Assembly (NCBI GenBank): GCA_032358255.1
Contig: JAULBX010006664.1
Coordinates: 124,001 to 188,000, forward strand
Source of the DNA: Heterotrichella gracilis
Lineage: Eukaryota; Sar; Xanthophyceae; Tribonematales; Xanthonemataceae
Length of the DNA stretch: 64,000 bases
Direction of reading: 5' to 3'
Below the pieces are notes generated by a model, which was not told where the DNA came from, ran no database searches, and was given only the letters and a program-made list of their open reading frames with translations. The translations under genes and the position numbers were made by a program. This document shows, piece after piece, positions 27,428 to 36,610 of this stretch (position 1 is the first letter of the stretch; each line of letters starts with the position of its first letter).

Positions 27428-30030
27428 AGCGCCACACAATTTAAATTAGCCCCGTCGGTTACAATTAAATATTTTTTATTGTCGTTAAATAAATTGCTTA
27501 TTAAAGGATGCGCTGTAGCATGAATTGATTTTAATTTTTGTTTTAACTGATCTAATAATATTAATTCTTGCTTTGTATTACTGAACGACAAAAACAAAGA
27601 ATGACTTTCGTCGCTATAAAAATCCGTTTCAGTCAATTCGCTTTCAACCGCTTTTTCAAATAACAAGTTGCCATTTAAGTTATAAGCATAAATTGCATTA
27701 GGTTTTGTAATGATCACGTCCATAGCCTTGTTGTCGTCAACATTACTGAATTTAATACTAGCAAGCTCAATATCATTACCTAATTTCTCTATCACTTTTT
27801 TATCCGAGAAAGATATTTTATTGATCAAATTATTTTTATCATCAACATAAATTAAATACGTTGAATTAATATTATTTGTAGCGTCAACATAAAACGCCGA
27901 GCAATTTTCTATTGTTTTATTCTTTAATCCTATACGGGCTTCGCCCTTACGGCTAAAAGTATAGATCTTGCCCGCTTTGTCGGCAGTAACTAAATAATCG
28001 CTTAACCCTACTTTCGCATATTGAACAGGTAATGTAACTTCCGCGTCAGTTTTAACGGTGGCAAACTTATCTACCTTTACTCCAAAAATAGAATAGTTAT
28101 AGATCATGTTATTTTTGCAAGCAATAAAAAGGCGATAATCTTTATCGTTATCATAATCAAGAACGGATAACCCCGAACTTGCTGCTGCAGGCAATTTAAC
28201 CGGGTAACCTTGTACATAATTACCGTTGCGATCAATTAAATGCAGATAATTTTCGGAACTAAATAATAATTGATATTTATTATTCTTAAAAATATCTACT
28301 GTAAAAATCTTGGACATGATTTTTTCACTCAGTTTTTTCTGCCAAAGAATAGTTCCCTTTGCGTTTATGAGGTAAAACATTTTTGTTTCATCCTGTATGG
28401 CTAACTCATTTTCTTTTGTGATGTGATTAATAAACCCATTGGCTTGCATCGCAGATGGGGCATCGAGATTAAGGGTCCACAATACATTTTGTTCTTTGTT
28501 TACCATTTCGGCCTCATTCATTAACTGCCAGCGAAATTTGAAATTATTTTTATTGTTACTGATAGAGAAAGAAAAGTGTTTAAAATTATCAAAGGGATTT
28601 TTTTCGCCCTTTAATTCAAAATTAAAAAAGCTACTGATCTCACGTTTATATTTATTCGGCGAATTATATACCAGATAATTAAAATCCTCAGATAGATTTT
28701 GATTCTTATAGACGATAAAACTTTCGTTCTTTGAGACTGAAGCTTCATTTTTAAGATCAGTTAATAATCTTATTAGTTCTTCTTTATTCTCAGAAAAGAT
28801 CAAATGCGACCGGTAAAGAGCCGCATAATTCGTTGAAGCATTAAAGAAAGTAGCGAATAATTTTAAAGGTTGTTTTTGGCCTTTACTTTTTAGTTTGTAA
28901 ATAAAGGTTGAATCGTCGTTGATCAATGAATCGCTCATAAAACCCAAATGTTCTAACGCCTTTGTAGTATCAGTAATTCTTAGGAGCACAAATTTTTCTC
29001 CGGGTATCTTCGATTCAAAATTAACAAGGTAGCTTTGAGCATTTTGATAAAATTCATTTTCAATATTAAAAAGGGCAGTATCGGTTACTAGTTTCCAGAA
29101 TTTACTATTCGGGTTAGCGCTTATTTTATTTATGGTTTTATTTAAGTTCTCGAACGAACTAAAGCCGTAAGATTTAAAAGAAGAAGTATTATTTGGTAAT
29201 AAGTTTAAAAAGTCAGGGCTTTGTGGCTTCTGATCGTAAAAAGCTGAAATTATTTCACCGCTATCTGGCTTCAAATAGCCATTAAGCGTTAATTCTGAAG
29301 GTTCAATATTAAAACTCCCTGACGAATACCCTGTTTTGCAAGCAAGCGTTAAGTTTAATTTTGTTGCTGCTTTACTTTTTGCGTAAAGCTTATGATCGAG
29401 GTAAATTGAAAGAAGACTATTTTCGTCTAATGTATTTTTAAAAGCCAGGAACGATTTATTCTTATCAAGCTTAGCATTTGTTTTATTTAATGCATTATCA
29501 ATGCCAGCAGAACTATTTGAAATAATTGCAACACCTGAGTTTAAAGTGAAATAAAATTTATCTTGTTTGTTTAGAATGAAGATGTATATATCATTTTCTA
29601 CTTTTTGTGCATTTAAAAGTTTAACAAGTTCGCCAATAATTAACTCCTGGTTTCCCAGACGCTTAATATTAAAAGTTGATATCCAATTTAAATTCTCGTA
29701 CAGAGCAAAATGGATGCTGCCTTTTTTTACCATTTCCTCAAGCAAAGTATTTGCAGTAAAAACCGAATCAAATGAATGAAGGGTATTGCAAAATAAATTT
29801 ACGTCGCCAAACAACTTTAATTTATCTGCAATTAAACTCTGAGAATTTATTTTCTTATTTAATTCAAAAAAATCGTTAGTGTTTAAATACACTAAACAAT
29901 TATCGGGTAGAACTGAAAGTGCATTTACGGTTGGTTTTTTACTGTTCTTTAAATTAAAATACGCCCAAACGGCAAACGTTAAAGCTAAAACAACAAATAA
30001 ACCAAAAAGTATTTTTTTTAAAAGGGTCAC
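27424..30030 (-). CDS. large membrane-anchored protein of unknown function with C-terminal propeller-like part
   Basis: The 868-residue protein starts with GTG at 30030. Residues 5-25 form one transmembrane helix (LLKKILFGLFVVLALTFAVW), followed by about 840 residues that should lie in the periplasm. The first about 510 residues are mixed, with VLPDNCLVYLNTNDFFELN near the start, resembling DUF3352-type domains. About 530-868 look like a PQQ-like beta-propeller (VLWTLNLD, ILWQKKLSEK, YQLLFSSENYLHLIDRNGNY, DYDNDKDYRLFIAC). No enzyme motif was recognised. It stands alone, convergent with purM. Confidence 0.7.
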   Translation of the reverse strand: MTLLKKILFGLFVVLALTFAVWAYFNLKNSKKPTVNALSVLPDNCLVYLNTNDFFELNKKINSQSLIADKLKLFGDVNLFCNTLHSFDSVFTANTLLEEMVKKGSIHFALYENLNWISTFNIKRLGNQELIIGELVKLLNAQKVENDIYIFILNKQDKFYFTLNSGVAIISNSSAGIDNALNKTNAKLDKNKSFLAFKNTLDENSLLSIYLDHKLYAKSKAATKLNLTLACKTGYSSGSFNIEPSELTLNGYLKPDSGEIISAFYDQKPQSPDFLNLLPNNTSSFKSYGFSSFENLNKTINKISANPNSKFWKLVTDTALFNIENEFYQNAQSYLVNFESKIPGEKFVLLRITDTTKALEHLGFMSDSLINDDSTFIYKLKSKGQKQPLKLFATFFNASTNYAALYRSHLIFSENKEELIRLLTDLKNEASVSKNESFIVYKNQNLSEDFNYLVYNSPNKYKREISSFFNFELKGEKNPFDNFKHFSFSISNNKNNFKFRWQLMNEAEMVNKEQNVLWTLNLDAPSAMQANGFINHITKENELAIQDETKMFYLINAKGTILWQKKLSEKIMSKIFTVDIFKNNKYQLLFSSENYLHLIDRNGNYVQGYPVKLPAAASSGLSVLDYDNDKDYRLFIACKNNMIYNYSIFGVKVDKFATVKTDAEVTLPVQYAKVGLSDYLVTADKAGKIYTFSRKGEARIGLKNKTIENCSAFYVDATNNINSTYLIYVDDKNNLINKISFSDKKVIEKLGNDIELASIKFSNVDDNKAMDVIITKPNAIYAYNLNGNLLFEKAVESELTETDFYSDESHSLFLSFSNTKQELILLDQLKQKLKSIHATAHPLISNLFNDNKKYLIVTDGANLNCVAL

Positions 30031-30103
30031 GTTTAACTAAAGTACAGATTTTAGTATTTCAAAATATCACTAAAAGCGGGAGTTTTACATAAAAGACTGT
30101 GGA

Positions 30104-30706
30104 TTACTCCAATTCTAACTCCAACTGCCGTGGCAATAGCTGAAAAGTTAACCGGTGTATAGGGCTTACGCCGTGCTGTCTTATTGCTTCACGGTGTTTT
30201 TTCGTTGGGTAACCCATATTACTTTCCCAAAAATATTCCGGATGGATCAAAGCAGCAGATTTCATAAAATCATCGCGGTAAGTCTTTGCGAGTATGCTTG
30301 CCGCAGCAATACTTAAAAATTTTCCATCGCCTTTAATGATGCATTGATGAGGAATGTTTTTGTAAGCCTTGAATCTGTTGCCGTCTATCAATAACAATTC
30401 GGGGATTATTTTCAATTGATCCACAGCACGATGCATTCCAAGAAAAGACGCGTTTAAAATATTTATCTCATCAATTTCTTTATGATCTACAAAACCTACA
30501 GCCCAGGACAAAGCTTTTTCTTCAATTTCTGGACGCAATTCATAACGATCGGCATCACTTAATTTTTTGCTGTCGTTTAGCCATTTATTCTTATAGTTTT
30601 TAGGTAAAATTACCGCTGCTGCGTACACTGGGCCAGCTAAACAACCCCTGCCAGCCTCATCGCAGCCGGCTTCTGTTAATTTTTTATCAAAGAATGATTT
30701 AAGCAA
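30104..30706 (-). CDS. rnhB: ribonuclease HII
   Basis: The 200 residues match RNase HII, which removes ribonucleotides and RNA primers from DNA. The acidic active site is visible in [25 protein letters not shown] and AKTYRDDFM, and [12 protein letters not shown] is conserved. The start is TTG at 30706: no ATG precedes the CDEAGRG motif, and a TAA stop lies two codons upstream. It is 3 bp downstream of the peroxiredoxin gene and so probably in one operon. Confidence 0.95.
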   Translation of the reverse strand: MLKSFFDKKLTEAGCDEAGRGCLAGPVYAAAVILPKNYKNKWLNDSKKLSDADRYELRPEIEEKALSWAVGFVDHKEIDEINILNASFLGMHRAVDQLKIIPELLLIDGNRFKAYKNIPHQCIIKGDGKFLSIAAASILAKTYRDDFMKSAALIHPEYFWESNMGYPTKKHREAIRQHGVSPIHRLTFQLLPRQLELELE

Positions 30707-30709
30707 GAG

Positions 30710-31180
30710 TTATTGTAATTTTTCTAAGCAGGCTTTTATGGCTTCAAAATTGGGCAGATCTGATGCTTTTTCAAGTATTTCAGCATATTTAACTATTCCG
30801 GTTTTATCTACAACAAATGAGGCACGTTTGCTTACGCCTTGCATTCCAAAAATAAATTCAGGATATAAACTATCATAAGCGGCCGAAACTGTTTTATTAA
30901 AATCGCTCAAAAGGTCAAAATTTAACTTTTGTTCTTCTTTAAATTTACCGAGAACGAACAAAGAGTCGTTTGAAATGCCATAAACAACGGCATTTAAGTC
31001 GTTATACATTGCATAATTATCGCGGATATTACACAATTCTGCCGTGCAAGTACTGGTAAAGGCTAGCGGAAAAAAAAGTAAAAGCACGTTCTTTCCTTTG
31101 TTTTCGCTTAAAGTAACTTCTTTTTTTACTGTATTAAATAATTTAAATTCTGGGGCGGGCCTATTAATTTCTATACTCAT
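30710..31180 (-). CDS. AhpE/Bcp-like peroxiredoxin
   Basis: The 156-residue redoxin-fold protein has the peroxidatic motif FFPLAFTSTCTAELCNIRD, in which Thr and the first Cys form the catalytic site. A second Cys five residues on could resolve it, as in Bcp-type enzymes, while the FPLAFT context is AhpE-like. It reduces peroxides with thiol partners in the cytoplasm. It is divergent from a 2-Cys peroxiredoxin gene 107 bp away. Confidence 0.88.
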   Translation of the reverse strand: MSIEINRPAPEFKLFNTVKKEVTLSENKGKNVLLLFFPLAFTSTCTAELCNIRDNYAMYNDLNAVVYGISNDSLFVLGKFKEEQKLNFDLLSDFNKTVSAAYDSLYPEFIFGMQGVSKRASFVVDKTGIVKYAEILEKASDLPNFEAIKACLEKLQ

Positions 31181-31287
31181 ACTAATAATTGTTAACTTGG
31201 TTAATTTTAAACAATAATACTTTAAATCCGTTTAAAAAGTAATTTATACTTTTACACAATATATTAAATCAATTAAAAATTATACAT

Positions 31288-31920
31288 ATGTCAAGTTTAG
31301 TAGGAAAAAAAGCACCGTTCTTTAGAGCGGGAGCAGTTATTAAAGGTGGAGAGATCGTATCAGATTTCTCATTAGATCAATATCTTGGAAAAAAACACGT
31401 GGTGTTCTTCTTTTACCCAAAAGATTTCACGTTTGTTTGTCCAACAGAATTACATGCTTTTCAGGAGAAATTAAAAGAGTTTGAAAGTCGCAATTGTGCT
31501 GTAGTAGGTTGCAGTACAGATACAGAAGAGAGTCACTGGGGCTGGTTGCAAATGGCAAAAAAAGACGGCGGTATTAAAGGTGTTACTTATCCAATTGTTG
31601 CCGATACCACAAAAACCATTTCGCTGAGTTATGGTACTTTGTTTGGTGATTATGATGTGAATGAAGACGGCGACCTTGTAGCAACAGGGCCAATGATCGC
31701 TTTCAGAGGTTTATATCTGATCGATAAAGAAGGTACAGTTCGCCATCAACTGATCAATGATCTTCCATTGGGCCGTAATGTTGATGAGACCCTACGCATG
31801 GTTGATGCTTTACAATTCTTTGAAGAAAATGGTGAGGTTTGTCCTGCTAATTGGACAAAAGGCGCTGAAGGATTAAAGGATACGCACGCTGGTGTGGCAG
31901 ATTATTTAAGCAAACACTAA
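31288..31920 (+). CDS. typical 2-Cys peroxiredoxin (AhpC/Prx1 type)
   Basis: The 210 residues contain FYPKDFTFVCPTELHAFQ with the peroxidatic Cys and GEVCPANWTKG with the resolving Cys in the C-terminal part, as in AhpC/Prx1. It detoxifies hydrogen and alkyl peroxides. An ahpF reductase is not adjacent. TACTTTTA lies in the upstream region as a weak -7 box. A terminator follows. The pair with the divergent AhpE-like gene suggests a small peroxide-defence locus. Confidence 0.92.
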   Translation: MSSLVGKKAPFFRAGAVIKGGEIVSDFSLDQYLGKKHVVFFFYPKDFTFVCPTELHAFQEKLKEFESRNCAVVGCSTDTEESHWGWLQMAKKDGGIKGVTYPIVADTTKTISLSYGTLFGDYDVNEDGDLVATGPMIAFRGLYLIDKEGTVRHQLINDLPLGRNVDETLRMVDALQFFEENGEVCPANWTKGAEGLKDTHAGVADYLSKH

Positions 31921-31939
31921 TTATTAGAGTAAACAATTT

Positions 31940-31969
31940 AAAGCCAGGCAGAAATGTTTGGCTTTTTTT
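31940..31969 (+). terminator. intrinsic terminator after the 2-Cys peroxiredoxin gene
   Basis: AAAGCCA (31940-31946) pairs with TGGCTTT (31959-31965) around a 12-base loop, followed by T residues. It lies 20 bp after the stop codon. Confidence 0.65.
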
Positions 31970-31992
31970 ATTTTATGTAGTACATTCAATAC

Positions 31993-32694
31993 ATGAAATA
32001 CTTTTGTGTTTTTATATTTCAACTTTTCTTTTCTCTTTGTTTCTCTCAAAACATAGAAGTTTTAAGTCAATCTAATTATAAACACGATTATTTTGTAACA
32101 GAAATGCAGTATATAGAAGATGTTAATGACACTGCTAAGTTACAGTTCATGGCATCGGTTAAAATTTCAGGCGAGCACCATAATATCTTGCTGGATCATT
32201 GGTACAATCTTCTTAAAGCGAAAGCAAAAACAGTTGGAGCCAATTTATATTTTATTGAAAACGTTTTTGAGGATGAGAGCAACTCTTCGGTAACCGTAAA
32301 AATGTATTTTACTGGCGTTAATTATATAAAAGAGAATAAAAAGAAGAACAATAAGAACCGAATATTTATTTTTAATCAAAATCGCGCAAAGAACGATACG
32401 GCTTATTTTTATCTCAATCAAAAAAAGATAGAGTTTGATCCTAAAAAATATTATTCGATAACAACCGAACCATACAAATTGTATAATGTTACGCTTACAA
32501 ACAAGCGGTCAAAACGCCAAAATCATAGTTTTCCAAAAGATGCAGCTTCGGTATTTTATATTTTACCGTCGGGTAAAAAGAATGTAAATGATGTTACCAA
32601 TACTCAAAACGGAATAAACATTTCTCTTGGTAAGAATAAACCAATTGAATTAAATTATGATCTGGGAAGATTTTTATTAGAGATCTATAAATAA
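31993..32694 (+). CDS. secreted protein of unknown function
   Basis: The 233 residues start with a signal peptide (MKYFCVFIFQLFFSLCF, cleavage near SQ). The middle holds a lysine/asparagine-rich stretch (KENKKKNNKNR, about residue 116-126). The remainder looks beta-rich. No family was recognised. The 3' end lies 6 bp from the stop of the convergent paaE. Confidence 0.55.
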   Translation: MKYFCVFIFQLFFSLCFSQNIEVLSQSNYKHDYFVTEMQYIEDVNDTAKLQFMASVKISGEHHNILLDHWYNLLKAKAKTVGANLYFIENVFEDESNSSVTVKMYFTGVNYIKENKKKNNKNRIFIFNQNRAKNDTAYFYLNQKKIEFDPKKYYSITTEPYKLYNVTLTNKRSKRQNHSFPKDAASVFYILPSGKKNVNDVTNTQNGINISLGKNKPIELNYDLGRFLLEIYK

Positions 32695-32700
32695 GATCAA

Positions 32701-33765
32701 TTAAGCATCATAATCAATAACCACTTTTTCGGTTATTGGATGTGATTGACAGGTTAAAATAAAACCCTCTTCTACTTCTGCTTCTGTTAACGCAAAATTA
32801 GCGTCCATTTTTACTTTACCTTCTAAAACTTTTGCGCGGCAAGTGCAACAAACAGCTCCTTTGCAGCTGAATGGCGCGTCAACACCGGCTTCTATCGCAG
32901 CATCCAAAATAGTGATGCTGCTGGTTTTTAATTCAAAATTAGTTTCAATGCCGTATTGCAGAACGGTGATCTTTGATTTTACATCAGCGCCAAGTGTATT
33001 ATTTTCCGCTTTATTTACGGCATCAATTACCGCAGTAAAATATTCAATATGAATTTTTTCTTTCGCAATTTTTAAACTTTCCAAAGTAGTTTTTACATTT
33101 TCCATCATTGGTCCCGGACCACAAATAAAATAGTCGTCAGCATTTACGCCTCCAAAATTTTCTATTAACGCTTTTGCTTTATCGCTTGTAATAATTCCGC
33201 TTTGCAGATCAGAAATTTTAGTTTGAGGTTGATCAAAAACGTAAACCAATTTTAAATTTGGATTGTTACTAACTAACGTATCTAATTCAGCTTTAAAAAT
33301 AGTTGAAGCTTCGTCTTTATTCGCATATATTAAAGTAACAGTACTTTGTTTTTCAACGTATAAAATACTTTTGATAATACTCATCATGGGTGTAATTCCA
33401 CTTCCTCCGGCAACCAAAACATATTTTTTCTTATTACCACCTGAAAGAACAGAATAAAACGAACCCATTGGCGTCATTACATCTATACTTGCGCCAACCT
33501 TTAACTCACCGTTAATGTAGGTTGACATTTTACCGCCTTTTACAGCTTTTATGGCAACGCGCAATTCTTTTTCGTAGGGACTTGAGCACAAACTGTAAGA
33601 GCGGCGAATTTCTTCACCACCAATGTTCATTTTTAAGGTAATATATTGTCCTTGTTTAAACTGGTATTCTGGTTGTTGTTGAGGGGGAACTTCGAAAGCC
33701 ACAGAAACAGCATCCGCCGTTTCGCGTTTAATATCTTTAACTTTTAGGGTGTGAAAACGTGCCAT
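32701..33765 (-). CDS. paaE: phenylacetyl-CoA epoxidase reductase subunit PaaE
   Basis: The 354-residue flavo-iron-sulfur reductase passes electrons from NADPH to the PaaABC oxygenase. From N to C it has a FAD domain (RRSYSLCSSP), an NAD(P) domain (VAGGSGITPMMSIIKSIL ... YFICGPGPMMENV) and a plant-type 2Fe-2S domain (CKGAVCCTCRAKV ... CQSHP). It is transcribed away from paaABCD, whereas in many bacteria paaE is the last gene of the same operon. A TATTTTTG -7 box precedes it. Confidence 0.93.
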   Translation of the reverse strand: MARFHTLKVKDIKRETADAVSVAFEVPPQQQPEYQFKQGQYITLKMNIGGEEIRRSYSLCSSPYEKELRVAIKAVKGGKMSTYINGELKVGASIDVMTPMGSFYSVLSGGNKKKYVLVAGGSGITPMMSIIKSILYVEKQSTVTLIYANKDEASTIFKAELDTLVSNNPNLKLVYVFDQPQTKISDLQSGIITSDKAKALIENFGGVNADDYFICGPGPMMENVKTTLESLKIAKEKIHIEYFTAVIDAVNKAENNTLGADVKSKITVLQYGIETNFELKTSSITILDAAIEAGVDAPFSCKGAVCCTCRAKVLEGKVKMDANFALTEAEVEEGFILTCQSHPITEKVVIDYDA

Positions 33766-33783
33766 AATTCAATAAATAGTGTG

Positions 33784-33791
33784 CAAAAATA
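33784..33791 (-). promoter_or_regulatory. putative -7 element of paaE
   Basis: Read on the minus strand this is TATTTTTG, matching TAnnTTTG, 18 bases before the paaE start codon. No clear -33 box is seen. Confidence 0.4.
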
Positions 33792-33860
33792 GGGCTTTAA
33801 GAGGGATAAAAAAATTTATTTGAGAATACGACGGGCAGGCCATATAAAACCACCAATTTT

Positions 33861-33891
33861 TTGGATAAAAACCGCATAAATCCTATCTTTG
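33861..33891 (+). promoter_or_regulatory. promoter of the paaABC-D operon
   Basis: TTG (33861-33863), a 20-base spacer and TATCTTTG (33884-33891) fit the Bacteroidota consensus well. The ATG of paaA is 24 bases downstream. With the divergent paaE box, the 150-bp gap holds both promoters. A PaaR- or PaaX-like operator was not identified. Confidence 0.6.
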
Positions 33892-33915
33892 TAGGAACTA
33901 TTACCTTATAAAATC

Positions 33916-34857
33916 ATGGGAGTTGTAAATTTTGAAGATCTTTTCGAAGCTAAATTGGCTAAAAACGATATCATTGAACCAAAAGATTGGATGCCTGATA
34001 ATTACCGCAAGCATTTAATACGTCAAATATCGCAGCATGCGCATAGCGAAATTGTTGGGATGTTGCCGGAAGGGAATTGGATTACCCGTGCCCCAAGCTT
34101 GCGTGCCAAACTGGTACTCTTAGCTAAGGTGCAGGATGAAGGCGGACACGGATTATACTTATACACAGCAGCCGAATCGCTTGGCACCAGCCGTGATGAG
34201 ATGTTAGATGCATTGCTTACAGGAAAAGCAAAATACTCTTCTATTTTTAATTACCCAACTTTAACCTGGGCGGATGTTGGGGCAGTGGGTTGGTTGGTTG
34301 ATGGCGCTGCTATTATGAACCAGGTGATGTTACAACGTACTTCTTACGGGCCTTACGCCCGTGCAATGGTGCGCATTTGTAAAGAAGAAAGTTTTCACCA
34401 ACGCCAGGGATACGAATTAATGACGCATTTAGCTTTTGGCACGCCTGCTCAAAAAGAAATGGCACAGGATGCGTTAAACCGTTGGTGGTATCCAACCTTG
34501 ATGATGTTTGGCCCGCCAGATATTGAAAGTCCGAATAGTGAAAACGCACTAAAATGGCGCATCAAGCGCGAAACAAACGATGAGTTACGCCAGCGTTTCG
34601 TAAATCAAACCATGCCTCAAATAGAATATTTAGGATTAGTGGTTCCTGATAAAAATTTAAAATGGAACGAAGCAAAAAAAGGATACGATTTTAGTGAGCC
34701 GGATTGGGCTGAGTTTAAGGCGGTGATAAAAGGTAACGGACCTTGTAACAAAGAACGTTTGGCCTCGCGTAATAAATCGCACAGCGAAGGCGCTTGGGTA
34801 AGAGAAGCTGCAACTGCCTACGCAAAAAAACAAAACGAGAATTACCAAGCAGCATAA
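33916..34857 (+). CDS. paaA: phenylacetyl-CoA epoxidase catalytic subunit PaaA
   Basis: The 313 residues form the di-iron subunit of the 1,2-phenylacetyl-CoA epoxidase, which converts phenylacetyl-CoA and O2 to the ring epoxide. Typical stretches are [20 protein letters not shown], the iron-ligand motif KVQDEGGHG and, later, [14 protein letters not shown]. Length matches the family. It begins an operon with paaB, paaC, a 30-codon ORF and paaD. Confidence 0.96.
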   Translation: MGVVNFEDLFEAKLAKNDIIEPKDWMPDNYRKHLIRQISQHAHSEIVGMLPEGNWITRAPSLRAKLVLLAKVQDEGGHGLYLYTAAESLGTSRDEMLDALLTGKAKYSSIFNYPTLTWADVGAVGWLVDGAAIMNQVMLQRTSYGPYARAMVRICKEESFHQRQGYELMTHLAFGTPAQKEMAQDALNRWWYPTLMMFGPPDIESPNSENALKWRIKRETNDELRQRFVNQTMPQIEYLGLVVPDKNLKWNEAKKGYDFSEPDWAEFKAVIKGNGPCNKERLASRNKSHSEGAWVREAATAYAKKQNENYQAA

Positions 34858-34898
34858 AAATTAATTAAAAGAAAAGGTTTAGATACCAGAAAAATAAT

Positions 34899-35189
34899 AT
34901 GAGTAACGATTCTCAAGGCCCATTATGGGAAGTATTTGTACAAAAAAAAGCGGGACAACCGTTTGTACATTGCGGCAACTTACACGCTTACGATAAAGAA
35001 ATGGCTTTGCAAAATGCACGTGATCTGTATACACGTCGCGGCGAAGGAATGGCCCTATGGGTTGTGCCAAGCAGCGCTATTGTTTCAAGCAGTCCTGAAG
35101 ATATGGGTTCATTCTTTGAGCCATCAAACGATAAAATTTATCGTCACCCAACATTTTATCAAATTCCCGACGGTGTCGGACATATGTAA
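34899..35189 (+). CDS. paaB: phenylacetyl-CoA epoxidase subunit PaaB
   Basis: The 96-residue small structural subunit of the epoxidase complex shows the conserved WEVFVQKKAGQPFVHCGNLH and ENARDLYTRRGEG-like LQNARDLYTRRGEGMALWVV motifs. It lies 41 bp after paaA and 3 bp before paaC. Confidence 0.95.
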   Translation: MSNDSQGPLWEVFVQKKAGQPFVHCGNLHAYDKEMALQNARDLYTRRGEGMALWVVPSSAIVSSSPEDMGSFFEPSNDKIYRHPTFYQIPDGVGHM

Positions 35190-35192
35190 TTT

Positions 35193-35951
35193 ATGACATC
35201 ACAGGAAGCATTATTTAGTTATACTTTAAGATTAGGCGATACAAGTTTAATTTTAGCGCAACGTTTAAGTGAATGGACAGGTCATGGTCCTTTTTTAGAA
35301 GAAGATCTTGCACTTACAAATATTGCATTAGATATTTTTGGCCGCGCAAAAGCGCTCTTAGAATATGCGGCAAAAATTGAAGGTAAAGGAAGAACAGAAG
35401 ATGATATTGCTTTTTTTAGGAACGACCGCGAATATTTTAATGCACTAATTACCGAACAACCAAATGGTGATTATGCAAAAACAATTATCAGACAAGCATT
35501 GATCGATTGTTTTGACCTTGCTTTTTACACTGAGTTAGCAAAAAGTAAAGACGAAACTTTAGCGGGTATTGCAGCTAAATCAATAAAAGAAATTACTTAC
35601 CACAAACGTCATAGTTTTTCTTGGGTAAACCGTTTTGGAAATGGTACAGAAGAAAGTTTTAATCGTTTGCAAAAAGGGTTAAATGAGATCTGGCCTTTTG
35701 CCGGCGAATTGTTTGAGATGAACGAGGTAGATGCACTTTTAATAAAAGAGGGCGTTGCGGTTGATCTAAGTGCATTAAAAGTAAATTGGGAAAAAGAAAT
35801 TAATCAGTTGTTGGCCAAAGCTAATTTGGTAGCACCTGAAAATACTTATGTGCAAACGGGCAGCCGTAGAGGCTTACATGGCGAACATTTAAGTTATATT
35901 TTAGCAGAAATGCAATCGTTGCCTCGCATGCACCCAACTGCGAAGTGGTAA
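35193..35951 (+). CDS. paaC: phenylacetyl-CoA epoxidase subunit PaaC
   Basis: The 252-residue ferritin-like partner of PaaA lacks an active di-iron site in the known complex and serves a structural role. RLGDTSLILAQRLSEWTGHG, LALTNIALDIFGRAKALLEYA and SIKEITYHKRHS are conserved. It ends with YILAEMQSLPRMHPTAKW, the usual PaaC ending. Confidence 0.95.
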   Translation: MTSQEALFSYTLRLGDTSLILAQRLSEWTGHGPFLEEDLALTNIALDIFGRAKALLEYAAKIEGKGRTEDDIAFFRNDREYFNALITEQPNGDYAKTIIRQALIDCFDLAFYTELAKSKDETLAGIAAKSIKEITYHKRHSFSWVNRFGNGTEESFNRLQKGLNEIWPFAGELFEMNEVDALLIKEGVAVDLSALKVNWEKEINQLLAKANLVAPENTYVQTGSRRGLHGEHLSYILAEMQSLPRMHPTAKW

Positions 35952-35971
35952 AATAAATTCAAAGTAAAAAT

Positions 35972-36064
35972 ATGTGGAAAAAACTGTCTCCTTATTTTGT
36001 TGACGTTTGGCAATATCTTGTAATTATTGTGATCATGATCATTGCTGCCATTTGGATACTTTAG
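35972..36064 (+). CDS. 30-residue single-span membrane protein within the paa operon
   Basis: ATG at 35972 opens a 30-codon frame ending in TAG. The product has a short charged and aromatic start (MWKKLSPYFVDVWQ) followed by about 16 strongly hydrophobic residues to the C-terminus, so it should be a single-pass inner-membrane peptide. It lies 20 bp after paaC and 41 bp before paaD on the same strand, where there would otherwise be an unexplained 154-bp gap. No known family was recognised. Length alone gives no statistical proof of coding, but the positive-inside layout and position argue for it. Confidence 0.55.
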   Translation: MWKKLSPYFVDVWQYLVIIVIMIIAAIWIL

Positions 36065-36105
36065 AAATTTCTTAGCGACCTATCTTGCCATAGCGGCAAA
36101 ACAAA

Positions 36106-36594
36106 ATGCAAACAAAAGAAAATATTTATTCCCTTCTTTCAGAAATTCCTGATCCGGAAATTCCTGTAATTTCTATTGTGGAATTAGGTGTAATAAGAGA
36201 TGTAAAGTTTGCAGATGATAAAACTATTGAAGTTACAATTACGCCAACGTATAGTGGTTGTCCGGCTATGAAACAAATGGAGGACGACGTAAAGAAAAAA
36301 TTATTAGAGAACGGTTTTGAAACTGTAAAAATTAATACAGTTTATAATCCGGCGTGGACTACTGACTGGCTAAACGAAGAAGCAAAATTAAAACTGCAGA
36401 AATACGGTATCGCTCCTCCGGAGGAATCAACCAGTGATAAATCTTTTTTAACCGGTAAAACAAAGAACATTACCTGTCCAAGGTGTAAAAGCACTAAAAC
36501 ACATTTGGTATCTCAGTTTGGCAGCACAGCCTGCAAAGCCCTCTATAAATGTGACGATTGTTTAGAGGCTTTTGATTATTTTAAGTGTATTTAA
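36106..36594 (+). CDS. paaD: phenylacetyl-CoA epoxidase maturation/structural protein PaaD
   Basis: The 162 residues have an N-terminal MIP18/DUF59-type domain (LSEIPDPEIPVISIVELGVI, TPTYSGCPAMKQM) and a C-terminal cysteine cluster (CPRCKSTKTH ... KYKCDDC-like LYKCDDCLEAF). PaaD is needed for activity of the epoxidase and is thought to help Fe-S or di-iron assembly. It is the last gene of the operon. Confidence 0.93.
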   Translation: MQTKENIYSLLSEIPDPEIPVISIVELGVIRDVKFADDKTIEVTITPTYSGCPAMKQMEDDVKKKLLENGFETVKINTVYNPAWTTDWLNEEAKLKLQKYGIAPPEESTSDKSFLTGKTKNITCPRCKSTKTHLVSQFGSTACKALYKCDDCLEAFDYFKCI

Positions 36595-36610
36595 GAAGTA
36601 AGATCCTAAA

